From: Hypericibacter sp049323455
GTDB taxonomy: Bacteria; Pseudomonadota; Alphaproteobacteria; Dongiales; Dongiaceae
DNA: 64,000 nt
Direction: 5' to 3'
NCBI GenBank assembly: GCA_049323455.1
Contig: JBMONF010000017.1
Coordinates: forward strand, 62,001-126,000
The notes below the pieces were generated by a model. That model saw only the letters and a list, made by a program, of their open reading frames with translations. It ran no database searches and was not told the origin of the DNA. Position numbers and translations under genes: made by a program. Shown in pieces: positions 17,518 to 26,378 of this stretch. The first letter of the stretch is position 1, and every line of letters begins with the position of its first letter.

Positions 17518-18960
17518 TCAAATCACTTTGCCGGGATTCATGATGCCGAGCGGATCAAGCGCGGCCTTGATCGCCCGCAGGGTCGCCCGCTCGGTCTCGG
17601 ACTTGTAGCGGTCGGCCTCGCCGCGCCGGAGCTGCCCCAGGCCGTGCTCGGCGCTGAAGGAGCCGCCCATCGCTACCGCGAGATCGTGAACGGCGCGGGT
17701 GAGCTCGGGCCCGCGCGCGAGGAAATCGGCAGCGGCCATGTCCTTCGGCTGGCAGAGATTGAAATGGACATTGCCGTCGCCCAGATGGCCGAAGGGAACG
17801 GGCCGCACGCCGGGAAGCCGTCGAGTCACTTCCGTCTCGGCGCGGGCGATGAATTCCGCCACCCGCGAGACCGGCACGGCGATATCGTGCTTGATGCTGG
17901 CGCCCTCGAGGCGCTGCGCCGCGACGATGGCCTCGCGCAGATGCCAGAGCCGGCGCGCCGCCGCCTCGCTCTCGGCGATCGTCGCATCGCGCACGAGCCC
18001 GTCCTCGAGGCCCCGGGCCAGCAACGCCTCGACGGCCTCGCGCAAGCCCCGCCCGCTCGCGCCGGCGCAGGCTTCGATCAGCACATGCTGCGGATGGGGT
18101 CCGGGCAGCGGGTCGATGGTGCCCGGGACGTGCGCGCGGGCCATCTCGATCAGATTGCGCGGGATCAGCTCGAAGCTCGTGAGCGCGTCGCCGGTCGCCG
18201 CACGGGCGCGCGCCAGCAGCGCCGTGGCGGAGGCCACGTCGGGCAAGGCGGCGAAGGCGGTCACGCGCTCGGCCGGCTTCGGGAAGAGCTCGAGCACGGC
18301 CGCGGTCACGATGCCGAGCGTGCCCTCGGCGCCGATGAAGAGCTGCTTCAGGTCGTAGCCCGTGTTGTCCTTGCGCAGTGCCTTGAGCCCGTTCCAGACC
18401 TCGCCCGAAGGCAGCACGACCTCGAGCCCCAGCACGAGCTCGCGCATGTTGCCGTAACGCAGGACCGCAACGCCCCCGGCATTGGTCGAGATGTTGCCGC
18501 CGATCTGGCAGGTGCCTTCAGCGCCGAGGCTCAGGGGGAAGAGCCGGTCGACGGCCGAGGCCGCCTCCTGCACGCGCTGCAGCACGCAGCCGGCCTCGAC
18601 CGTCATGGTGAAGTTGGCCGGGTCGACGGCGCGGATTCGATTCATCCGGGCGAGCGACAGCACCACTTGGTCGCCGTCTGCCGAAGGCGTAGCACCGCCG
18701 CAAAGCCCCGTATTGCCGCCTTGCGGCACGATACCGATTCGCGCCTCCGCGCAAAGCCGCACCGCCGCCGCCACTTCCTCGGTGCTGGCGGGCATGAGCA
18801 GCGCCGCGGCGCGGCCGTGGAACGTCTGGCGCCAGTCGGTCAGATGGGGCGCCATCCGTTCCGGGTTCTCGGTGAAGCCCTGGGGCCCCAGGAGTTCGCC
18901 GAGCCGGCGTGCGAGCGTGGCGTCGAAACCCTGGGCTCTCGTCGGAAAGGCGGCGCTCAT
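17518..18960 (-). CDS. FAD-binding oxidoreductase, D-2-hydroxyglutarate/D-lactate dehydrogenase-like
   Basis: A 480-residue enzyme of the VAO/GlcD family. The FAD-binding segment PQGGNTGLCGG lies near residues 80-90, followed by GAEGTCQIGGNISTNAGG. The C-terminal FAD-oxidase domain has the metal-ligand motifs GHLGDGNVH and SAEHGLG. The pattern is closest to D-2-hydroxyglutarate dehydrogenases and D-lactate/glycolate dehydrogenases. The ATG at 18960 (MSAAFPTRAQ) is chosen because upstream codons show no homology; there is no strong ribosome-binding site. It is probably co-transcribed with the acyl-CoA dehydrogenase downstream. Confidence 0.88.
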   Translation of the reverse strand: MSAAFPTRAQGFDATLARRLGELLGPQGFTENPERMAPHLTDWRQTFHGRAAALLMPASTEEVAAAVRLCAEARIGIVPQGGNTGLCGGATPSADGDQVVLSLARMNRIRAVDPANFTMTVEAGCVLQRVQEAASAVDRLFPLSLGAEGTCQIGGNISTNAGGVAVLRYGNMRELVLGLEVVLPSGEVWNGLKALRKDNTGYDLKQLFIGAEGTLGIVTAAVLELFPKPAERVTAFAALPDVASATALLARARAATGDALTSFELIPRNLIEMARAHVPGTIDPLPGPHPQHVLIEACAGASGRGLREAVEALLARGLEDGLVRDATIAESEAAARRLWHLREAIVAAQRLEGASIKHDIAVPVSRVAEFIARAETEVTRRLPGVRPVPFGHLGDGNVHFNLCQPKDMAAADFLARGPELTRAVHDLAVAMGGSFSAEHGLGQLRRGEADRYKSETERATLRAIKAALDPLGIMNPGKVI

Positions 18961-19036
18961 GCGGCCAAGTTTACCGGGGCACTCCACGATCGAACAGCGC
19001 CCATGACCGGAGCGGGCGATGGCCCGGCAAGGGCTT

Positions 19037-20019
19037 TCAGCGCGGGCTCGTGCGCGGCGCCGCCGCTCGGCGCAGACGGTCGTTGATGGCGCGGCCGAGA
19101 CCTTCCTCCGGTATCGGCATGACCGCGATGCGCGCGAGCCCGCGCGCGCGCGCCTCGCGGTCGAGCCGGCGCAGATAGGCGAAGAGGCTGGCGGCCGCCT
19201 CCGCGAGGTCGCCCGACGCGCTCAGATTGAGAACGAGGGCGGCGCCAAGGGGGACGGCGGGACCGAAGGCGAGCAGCGCCTCGTCGGCTCGGGCTTGTGT
19301 CGCGTCGAGCCGCAGCGGCAGTTCCGGCGCATAGTGGCTTGTCAGCATGCCGGGCGCCTTCGGCTGCCGACCCTCGCCGGCATGCGCGACGGGCCCGAGG
19401 ACCGCTGCGATCGCCTCTTCCGTGACGGCCCCCGGGCGCAGCAGCACCGGCTCGCGACCGCTCAGATCCAGCACCGTGGATTCGATCCCGACCGCGCAGG
19501 GACCGCCGTCGAGAATCAGCGCCACGCGATCGCCCAGCTCTTCGGCCACATGCTCGGGCCGGGTCGGGCTGACGCGCCCCGAGCGGTTGGCGCTGGGAGC
19601 CGCCAGCGGCTTGCCGAAGCGGGCCAGTAGGCGCTGCGCCACCGGGTGGCTCGGCACGCGCACGGCCTGGGTCTCGAGCCCGGCACTCGCCAGCAGCGAG
19701 ACCCGGCAATCGGGCCGGCGCGCGAGAACGAGGGTGAGAGGACCCGGCCAGTGGCGTTCGGCCATCCGGCGGGCCCGCTCGTCGAAGACGACATCGCGCG
19801 CCGGCGCATCGGCGTCCGCGTAATGCGCGATCAAGGGGTTGAAGCGAGGGCGGTCCTTGGCCGCGAAGATGGCGGCCACGGCGCGGTCGTTGGTGGCATC
19901 GCCCGCCAGCCCGTAGACGGTTTCGGTCGGGATCGCCACCAGCCGGCCTTGGGCGAGCGCCTCGACCGCTTGCGCGATGGCCGCATCGGTCGGCGGCAGG
20001 ATGCGGGGCGCGGCGGCGC

Positions 20020-20023
<4 letters not shown>
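19037..20023 (-). CDS. Threonylcarbamoyl-AMP synthase (Sua5 type)
   Basis: A 328-residue protein that makes threonylcarbamoyl-AMP from threonine, bicarbonate and ATP for the t6A37 tRNA modification. The YrdC-like domain shows IPTETVYGLAGDATN, KDRPRFNPLI, PSANRSGRVSPT and IESTVLDLSG; the extra C-terminal 100 residues are the Sua5 domain. The GTG start at 20023 overlaps the cysQ stop as GTGA, which supports both the start and translational coupling. Alternative starts in the same open frame extend into cysQ and are not credible. Confidence 0.93.
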
Positions 20024-20816
<793 letters not shown>

Positions 20817-20820
<4 letters not shown>

Positions 20821-20963
20821 CGGGAGACCCCGGCGGCAAAGCGGATCGTTGGCATGGCGTCGGCGCGGGGCAGTGTGATGTCGTCGGCATAGCGACCGCG
20901 TCCGGTCAGGAAGCGCGGGTCCTCGGTGCGCCGCACCGGTCGGCCGATGCCGAACTGTTCCAT
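20817..20963 (-). pseudogene. Truncated N-terminus of aerobic CO dehydrogenase/xanthine dehydrogenase large subunit (CoxL-like)
   Basis: The 48 residues begin MEQFGIGRPVRRTEDP and run through the RFLTGRGRYADD stretch, which matches the conserved opening of molybdopterin hydroxylase large subunits (normally about 770-800 residues). Similarity stops at about residue 33, near DDITLP; a short unrelated tail then leads to a stop that overlaps the cysQ start. GAGAGG precedes the ATG at 20963, so the remnant keeps a working-looking start site. It looks like a deletion remnant whose ribosome entry site now feeds cysQ. A functional micropeptide is possible but unsupported. Confidence 0.7.
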
Positions 20964-21688
20964 TCTCATCCTCTCAGGGGCTGGTGCCGAACCCGCTCGG
21001 GGCTCCGCGGCCGCGATGATAGGCAGCCGCTGCGTCGGAACCAACGGAATTCTTCGATATGTCAGCAGCTTGGCGACTTCTTGATCAACACGGCTCTGAA
21101 TTTATGCAAATGTCCATCAAATATAATTCGAGGCGATTTCAAGATCTTCGCGGGACAACAAAAGAAATACGGTTGCAATTCATGTTTGCTTTAGCGCTTC
21201 CGGTCATATTGCCTCTCGGCGGAAGACGCCGCGCTCCGCGGTTTTCGGAACGCCCCCGCCAGCGAAGGTCGTCTTCCGTGCTCGGGCCTGTCCGCCGGCG
21301 CGCCCCACTCGCCGGCGGCGGTCTCGGCGGTGGCCGGCGATCGCCAATCCCAGCGGTTGTTTCAGGGGTGACCCGGCTTCTCGGTTCCGGCCGGCGAATC
21401 CGATCCCGTCACCGGCGATCGCGGCCACCGCCGTTCTCGTTTCCAATCAGGGCCGACGGTCTGCAAGGCGCCGCCGGCCATGCCAGCCGCGCTCGTCGGC
21501 TTGGCCACGATCCGTTTCATGTCCGCGTGGCCGGCAATTCCGCTATCGCGACTGAAAACTTCTTGGAACGGTGCCACGCAGCCACGGGTGGCGCGATACG
21601 GGTCGGAACTTTATGTATATTTGCTCATCAACGATTCTTTGCCGGCAGCTTGCGCCGCTGACATCGTCGGACAGTAAAGGAGCGGCAG
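20964..21688. other. 725-base gene-free stretch with an AT-rich segment
   Basis: No convincing gene is present. Bases about 21040-21200 are clearly richer in A and T than the surroundings and include TTGATCAA (about 21080) and long A/T runs, which fits a promoter or regulatory region or foreign DNA. The middle is GC-rich, with frames that have no recognisable product and arginine/serine-biased composition. Bases about 21605-21620 are AT-rich again (TTTATGTATATTT), just before the first gene of the heme-copper cluster, and could hold its promoter, though no good -35 element is apparent. Confidence 0.5.
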
Positions 21689-21871
21689 GTGCAATTCATA
21701 TTTTTCGCCGCCGCCGCTGTGGCGACCTATTTCGCGGCGGATCGACTCGTCGATTGGATCGAGCGGCGGCGCAAGGAGCGCTTTGTCGATCGCACGATCC
21801 TGTTTTTCGCCATCTATCTGGGTTTGCTGCTCGTCGTCTTCTTTGCGATCCGGCGTATCGGCGGCGAGTAG
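21689..21871 (+). CDS. Small membrane protein (60 aa), first gene of heme-copper cluster
   Basis: The protein starts with GTG at 21689, preceded by AAAGGAG with 6 bases of spacing, a strong ribosome-binding site. Two hydrophobic segments (residues about 1-18 and 36-54) flank a charged linker, DWIERRRKERFVDR, so a two-helix membrane hairpin with a cytoplasmic loop is expected. No family is recognised. It lies upstream of the oxidase/NO-reductase-like genes in the same direction but 232 bases from the next gene, so membership in the cluster is plausible, not certain. Confidence 0.6.
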   Translation: MQFIFFAAAAVATYFAADRLVDWIERRRKERFVDRTILFFAIYLGLLLVVFFAIRRIGGE

Positions 21872-22103
21872 ACGCCGCGGCCGACGCGCGGAAGCGCGCC
21901 GCAAGAACGGTCGTGCCTTGTGTCACCGCCGCGAACGGGAAGGGCCCGTGTGGGCGGGCTGCGATAGCCGCCTTCGCACCGGTTGTCTTTGCGATGGATC
22001 AATTTCACCCGATGACATTCCTGCTATAGGCACCCCCGTATCCAGGCGAGAGCAGGCCCAAGCGGCCGCCACAGGACGGCCGCAGGGGGGCGGGGAGGCG
22101 GTG

Positions 22104-22301
22104 GTGGCGTCGCATTCGGATGAACCGGGGGCGGGCACGCAGCCCGAAGGCGGGGCCGAAGGTCCGGCTGAGCGTGTCCCGATCATGCAGCGGGTCTTGG
22201 ACAACCCCTTCTTGCTTCTGTTCTTGGGAGTCGCATCGCCCGCCATCTTCTATTTGATCTGGGGGATCATGGAGGTCGCCCAGATACCCATCAGCAAATA
22301 G
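22104..22301 (+). CDS. Small single-helix membrane protein upstream of subunit II (candidate accessory subunit)
   Basis: A 65-residue protein with a polar, Gly/Glu/Pro-rich N-terminal 30 residues and one membrane helix near the C-terminus (NPFLLLFLGVASPAIFYLIW). The GTG at 22104 is chosen because GGGGAGG sits 5 bases upstream; a GTG three bases earlier is the alternative. It ends 11 bases before the subunit II gene. B-type heme-copper enzymes often carry a tiny one-helix subunit (IIa in Thermus ba3), so this is a good candidate for an equivalent. No sequence similarity to the Thermus protein is claimed. Confidence 0.65.
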   Translation: MASHSDEPGAGTQPEGGAEGPAERVPIMQRVLDNPFLLLFLGVASPAIFYLIWGIMEVAQIPISK

Positions 22302-22312
22302 GGGGAATAGCC

Positions 22313-22855
22313 ATGGCCATCCATCCCCCTGAAGATCGTCTGTGGTGGAAGCTGCCGGTTGCCCGCGCCGAACTGGTCTGGATCGCGGTCGCTTTCGTCT
22401 GGGGCCTGGTGATGTTCTTCACCATGATCTACTGGCACGTCGGCGGCAAACAGAACCTGTCGAACGAGGCATACCGCATCGATCCCGATGTCTATGCCGC
22501 TCGTGCCCAGGCGATGGTCGACCAGTTCCAGGTTCGCGAAGAAGCCGATACCGGCGTCCCGGTGGTTCACCCGCTGCCCGGCAGCGACGTTTATCTGGTC
22601 GCCCGGATGTGGGAGTGGTGGCCGGTCCTGGAGCTCGAGAAAAACCAGAGCTATCGCCTGCATCTCTCCTCGCTCGATCTCCAGCACGGCTTCTCGCTCC
22701 AGCCGGTCAATATCAACATCCAGGTCCAGCCGGGCTACGAGCAGATCATCACCATCCAGCCCGACGTCGCGGGCGAGTACAGCATCGTGTGCAACGAGTT
22801 CTGCGGAATCGGCCATCACGTCATGGCCGGCCGCATCCATGTGGTCGAGAAGTGA
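22313..22855 (+). CDS. Heme-copper oxidoreductase subunit II with CuA site (B-type)
   Basis: A 180-residue protein with one N-terminal membrane anchor (about residues 19-41) and a periplasmic cupredoxin domain. All CuA ligands are present: His125, Cys160, Glu162, Cys164, His168 and Met171, within CNEFCGIGHHVM. This is the short, single-anchor subunit II typical of ba3-type enzymes. It receives electrons from a soluble donor, such as a cytochrome c or a cupredoxin, and passes them to the hemes of subunit I. GGGGGAA precedes the ATG; the gene lies 15 bases before subunit I. Confidence 0.93.
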   Translation: MAIHPPEDRLWWKLPVARAELVWIAVAFVWGLVMFFTMIYWHVGGKQNLSNEAYRIDPDVYAARAQAMVDQFQVREEADTGVPVVHPLPGSDVYLVARMWEWWPVLELEKNQSYRLHLSSLDLQHGFSLQPVNINIQVQPGYEQIITIQPDVAGEYSIVCNEFCGIGHHVMAGRIHVVEK

Positions 22856-22870
22856 CCAGGGGGTGAGGCG

Positions 22871-24571
22871 ATGAGCGCGAGCGCCGACTTCCGAGTTTGT
22901 CCTCAAACGGGCCTGCGTGTTTTCTTCTCGGCCGAGTGGCTGATCAAAGCCAATGCGGTGGCCGGCGTGCTGGCGCTCGCCTTCGGTGGCTTGATGGGCC
23001 TCCTCGTGGCGCTGACCCGGTGGCAGGCGGTCCATCTTCTCCCGGCCGAGTGGTTCTACATCGTGCTGACAGCCCATGGCGTGAACGTCCTGTTGTTCTG
23101 GATCATCTTCTTCGAGATCGCGCTGCTCTACTTCACATCGGCGGTGTTGCTGAGCTGCCGGCTGGCGACGCCCAAACTCGGTTGGGTCGCCTTCGCGCTG
23201 ATGGTGGTTGGCGCCGTGCTCGCCAATGTGGCGGTGTTCCAGGGCGAATCGACGGTGATGTTCACTTCCTACGTGCCGATGGAGGCCGCCCCCCATTTCT
23301 ATCTGGGGCTCATCCTGTTCGCCGTCGGCGCACTGGTCGGCGTATTCATTTTCTTCGGCACGCTGGTGGTCGCCAAAGAGGAGCGGACCTACGAGGGTTC
23401 GATTCCGCTGGTCACGTTCGGGGCGCTGACCGCCGCTATCATCGCCGTCTTCACGATCGTGTCGGGCGCCATCATCCTGGTTCCGACCTTTCTCTGGTCG
23501 CTCGGCCTCATCAGCCATATCGATCCCCTGATGTACAAGCTCATCTGGTGGGGGATGGGCCATTCGTCGCAGCAAATCAACGTCTCGGCCCATGTCGCGG
23601 TCTGGTATGCCATCGCCGCGCTGGTGCTGGGCGCCAAGCCCATATCGGAAAAGGTCAGCCGCGCGGCCTTCCTGCTCTACATCCTGTTCCTGCAGCTCGC
23701 TTCGGCCCATCACCTGCTGGCCGAGCCGGGGATCAGCTCGGAGTGGAAGATATTCAACACCAGCTACGCGATGTATCTCGCGGTGCTGGGCAGCATGATC
23801 CACGGCATGACGGTACCGGGCTCGATCGAGGCCGCGCAGCGCCGCAAGGGCTTCACCAAGGGCGTCTTCGAGTGGCTGCGTAAGGCTCCCTGGGACAATC
23901 CGGCCTTCGCCGGCATGTTCCTTTCGCTGGTTCTTTTCGGCTTCCTCGGCGGCATATCGGGCGTCGTGCTCGGCACCGAGCAGATCAACCTGATCATGCA
24001 CAACACCCTCTACGTGCCAGGGCATTTCCACGCCACGGTCGTCGCCGGCACGACGCTGGCCTTCATGGCGATCACCTATCTGGTCGTGCCGCTGATCTTC
24101 CGCCGCGAGCTGGTGCTGCAGCCGCTGGCCAAGATCCAGCCTTACATCTACGGCATCGGCGTCGCCGGGATTTCGTTGTTCATGATGGGCGCCGGCACGC
24201 TGGGCGTGCCCCGCCGGCATTGGGACATCACCTTCTCCGATGCGCTGATGCCCTACGGTTATTCGCCCGCGGCCTTCCTCATGATGGGGCTCAACGGCTT
24301 GGCGGCCATTCTGGCGGCTGTGGGTGGGGCGATTTACATCATCGTCGTGGTCGGCTCGCTCCTGTTCGGCAAGCGCCTCGAAGGTGCCGGAGCGGCGAAG
24401 CCGGCGCCTGCTCCAGCGCCTCGGCCCAGGGCGGCGATCGCCACTTATGGCGATGCCGGCACGCTGAAATTGCCGGGCACGATGGTGCTGGTCAGCGTCT
24501 TCTTCGTCGCTTTCGTTCTCTACTACTTCGTGAACTGGAAATATCTGGCGAGCGTGTGGCCGCTGAGATAG
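22871..24571 (+). CDS. Heme-copper oxidoreductase subunit I, B-type, lacking the active-site tyrosine (possible NO reductase)
   Basis: A 566-residue membrane protein with about 13 helices that aligns with Thermus-type ba3 subunit I. Heme and copper ligands are seen: His69 and His387 (low-spin heme), His385 in VPGHFH (high-spin heme), and His231, His280 and His281 (CuB). At the CuB helix, the family motif HPxVY, whose Tyr is cross-linked to His and needed for O2 reduction, is replaced by HSSQQ (residues 231-235, bases 23561-23575). Loss of that Tyr is a hallmark of NO-reducing members of the superfamily, and the CuA-type NO reductase of Bacillus azotoformans is a precedent for combining it with a CuA subunit. 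The gene may be annotated elsewhere as cytochrome c oxidase; the active-site change argues for caution. Confidence 0.9.
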   Translation: MSASADFRVCPQTGLRVFFSAEWLIKANAVAGVLALAFGGLMGLLVALTRWQAVHLLPAEWFYIVLTAHGVNVLLFWIIFFEIALLYFTSAVLLSCRLATPKLGWVAFALMVVGAVLANVAVFQGESTVMFTSYVPMEAAPHFYLGLILFAVGALVGVFIFFGTLVVAKEERTYEGSIPLVTFGALTAAIIAVFTIVSGAIILVPTFLWSLGLISHIDPLMYKLIWWGMGHSSQQINVSAHVAVWYAIAALVLGAKPISEKVSRAAFLLYILFLQLASAHHLLAEPGISSEWKIFNTSYAMYLAVLGSMIHGMTVPGSIEAAQRRKGFTKGVFEWLRKAPWDNPAFAGMFLSLVLFGFLGGISGVVLGTEQINLIMHNTLYVPGHFHATVVAGTTLAFMAITYLVVPLIFRRELVLQPLAKIQPYIYGIGVAGISLFMMGAGTLGVPRRHWDITFSDALMPYGYSPAAFLMMGLNGLAAILAAVGGAIYIIVVVGSLLFGKRLEGAGAAKPAPAPAPRPRAAIATYGDAGTLKLPGTMVLVSVFFVAFVLYYFVNWKYLASVWPLR

Positions 24572-24614
24572 CCCCTTGAAGCGCGGGCAAAGGGCGGCAG
24601 ACGGGGACGACGCG

Positions 24615-25490
24615 ATGCGGGCCGCATTGGCGCAACTGGGTTCGGTCTTCAAGCTCAGGATCGGCGTTGCGATCACGCTGAGCGCGCTCGCCGGCCTCGC
24701 GGTCACGTCGGGGCCGATGCCGGAAGCCGGCCGTATCGCCGTGCTGTCGCTGGCCGTGCTGCTCTCGTCGGCCAGTGCCGGCGCCTTCAACCAGTATTTC
24801 GAGCGCGATCTCGATGCAGGCATGTCCCGCACGCGCCGGCGCCCCTTCGTCACCGGCGCCTACCGGGCGGACGGGCGCTGGCTCGCCGGCATCTTCCTGC
24901 TGCTCGCCGGCGCGGTCGCCATGGCCGCATTGGCCCTCAATGGCCTGGCGGCCCTCTATGTCTTTCTCGGCGCCTTCGTCTACGGCATCGTCTACACGGT
25001 GTGGCTGAAGCGCCGCAGCGCCCTCAACATCGTCGTCGGCGGACTTTCCGGCAGCTTTGCCGTTCTGGCCGGGGCCGCCGCGGTCGACCCCAGCCTGCCG
25101 CCACAGCCGGTGCCCCTGATTCTGGCACTCGTGCTCTTTCTCTGGACGCCGCCGCATTTCTGGAGCCTGGCGGCAGCGCTGCGCGACGACTATGCCCGCG
25201 CAGGCGTGCCGATGCTGCCTGTCGTCGTCGGTCCGCGGACAACGGCGGTGGCGATCCTTTGTCACACCGTTGCGCTGGTCGGCCTTTCGCTGCTGCCAGC
25301 GGCCTTCGGCATGGGCTGGATCTATACGCTCGGGGCGGCAAGCGGCGGCGCTTTCTTCCTCTGGCGCAGCGTCAAATTGGCCCGTGAGCCCGGCCGAGCC
25401 GAAGCGATGGCCAATTTCCACGCCTCGCTCGCGCAACTCGGTCTTCTGCTGTCTGCCGCCCTGCTCGATCGTCTGGCGATCACGCCATGA
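24615..25490 (+). CDS. ctaB: Protoheme IX farnesyltransferase (heme O synthase)
   Basis: A UbiA-family prenyltransferase of about 291 residues with roughly nine hydrophobic helices. The Asp-rich substrate motif NQYFERDLDAGMSRTRRRP is present, along with KRRSALNIVVGG. It converts heme B to heme O, so the neighbouring oxidoreductase probably uses heme O or A in one site. Start: the ATG at 24615 follows GGGGACGA and begins directly before the conserved region; a TTG at 24576 is the longer alternative but lacks a clear ribosome-binding site. The stop overlaps the SCO gene start as ATGA. Confidence 0.9.
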   Translation: MRAALAQLGSVFKLRIGVAITLSALAGLAVTSGPMPEAGRIAVLSLAVLLSSASAGAFNQYFERDLDAGMSRTRRRPFVTGAYRADGRWLAGIFLLLAGAVAMAALALNGLAALYVFLGAFVYGIVYTVWLKRRSALNIVVGGLSGSFAVLAGAAAVDPSLPPQPVPLILALVLFLWTPPHFWSLAAALRDDYARAGVPMLPVVVGPRTTAVAILCHTVALVGLSLLPAAFGMGWIYTLGAASGGAFFLWRSVKLAREPGRAEAMANFHASLAQLGLLLSAALLDRLAITP

Positions 25491-26317
25491 ACGCGGGCGC
25501 CGTCATGGCGGGGCTCCTGCTGGTCTGCGGCCTTGCCACCGCGCCGGCGGTCGTGCGCGCAGACGACACCGTCGAGGACCCGACCTTCGACAGGGATGCC
25601 GCGCTGGCGGAGAGCCGCGCCGCCGTCGGCCGAACCGTCGGCGATTACCTCTTCACCGACACCGAGGGCCAGCCGGTGCGCCTCAGCACCTATCGTGGCC
25701 AACCGCTCGTCGTCAGCTTCGTCTATACCAGTTGCTCCGGCTTCTGCCCGACGATCACGGAGACGCTGAAGCGCGCGCTCAAGGCGGCGGAGCGGGAGCT
25801 GGAGGCGAGCAGTTTCGCGGTCGTCACCATCGGCTTCGACGCGCGCGCGGACACCCCTGATCGCATGCGGGCCTTTGCGCACAGCCACGGCGCGAATCGG
25901 GAAAACTGGAAATTTCTTTCTGGCGACCGCACGGCCGTGACCGGGCTTGCCCGCGATCTCGGCTTCGACTTTCGTCCCGCCGTCCAGGGGTTCGACCATA
26001 TCGCGCAGACCAGCGTGATCGGACCAGACGGTCGGATCTATCGCCAGATCTACGGCGAGAACTTCGATCCGCCAGTCCTCATAGAACCGATCAAGGATCT
26101 GGTGTTCGGGCGCAACAGCAACGACTTGTTGAGCCTCGAAGGGCTGGTCAAGCAAATACGCCTGTTTTGCACCGTCTACGACCCCGCGGCGGGGCGTTAC
26201 CGGTTCGACTACTCGATCTTCATCGGCGGCGCGATCGGTCTGATCTCGCTAGGGGGCGTCGCCTTTGTGCTTGCGCGCAGCCTCTTGCAAGAGTGGCGCG
26301 GCCGTTTGAAGTCATGA
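25487..26317 (+). CDS. SCO1/SenC family copper chaperone with C-terminal membrane helix
   Basis: A 276-residue protein with an N-terminal signal/anchor (residues 5-25) and a thioredoxin-like SCO domain. The copper ligands Cys83 and Cys87 (TSCSGFC) and His171 (GFDHIAQ) are all present, so it should bind copper and help build the CuA centre of subunit II in the periplasm. Unusually, the domain is followed by an extra 65-residue tail with a second membrane helix (about residues 240-262), giving a protein anchored at both ends. It overlaps ctaB by 4 bases. Confidence 0.9.
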   Translation: MNAGAVMAGLLLVCGLATAPAVVRADDTVEDPTFDRDAALAESRAAVGRTVGDYLFTDTEGQPVRLSTYRGQPLVVSFVYTSCSGFCPTITETLKRALKAAERELEASSFAVVTIGFDARADTPDRMRAFAHSHGANRENWKFLSGDRTAVTGLARDLGFDFRPAVQGFDHIAQTSVIGPDGRIYRQIYGENFDPPVLIEPIKDLVFGRNSNDLLSLEGLVKQIRLFCTVYDPAAGRYRFDYSIFIGGAIGLISLGGVAFVLARSLLQEWRGRLKS

Positions 26318-26378
26318 TCGGCGCGCGGAACGACCGGCAACCCAACGCGCTCGTTCATGGGGGATCGGCGCGCCGTTC

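Noticed and set aside
15670..19086. 1138-residue open frame on the plus strand
   Set aside because: It lies opposite two well-supported genes, is rich in Arg, Gly, His, Asp and Gln, and has no recognisable domain; a GC-rich antisense shadow.
21059..21661. 200-residue frame in the gap before the heme-copper cluster
   Set aside because: The first 50 codons come from the AT-rich stretch and the rest is Arg/Ser-rich; no ribosome-binding site and no family.
22871..24571. Routine call of ba3 cytochrome c oxidase for subunit I
   Set aside because: The position of the essential cross-linked Tyr is Gln, so plain O2 reductase cannot be assumed.
22250..24853. 867-residue open frame on the minus strand
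   Set aside because: Antisense to subunits I and II of the heme-copper enzyme; composition typical of a shadow frame.
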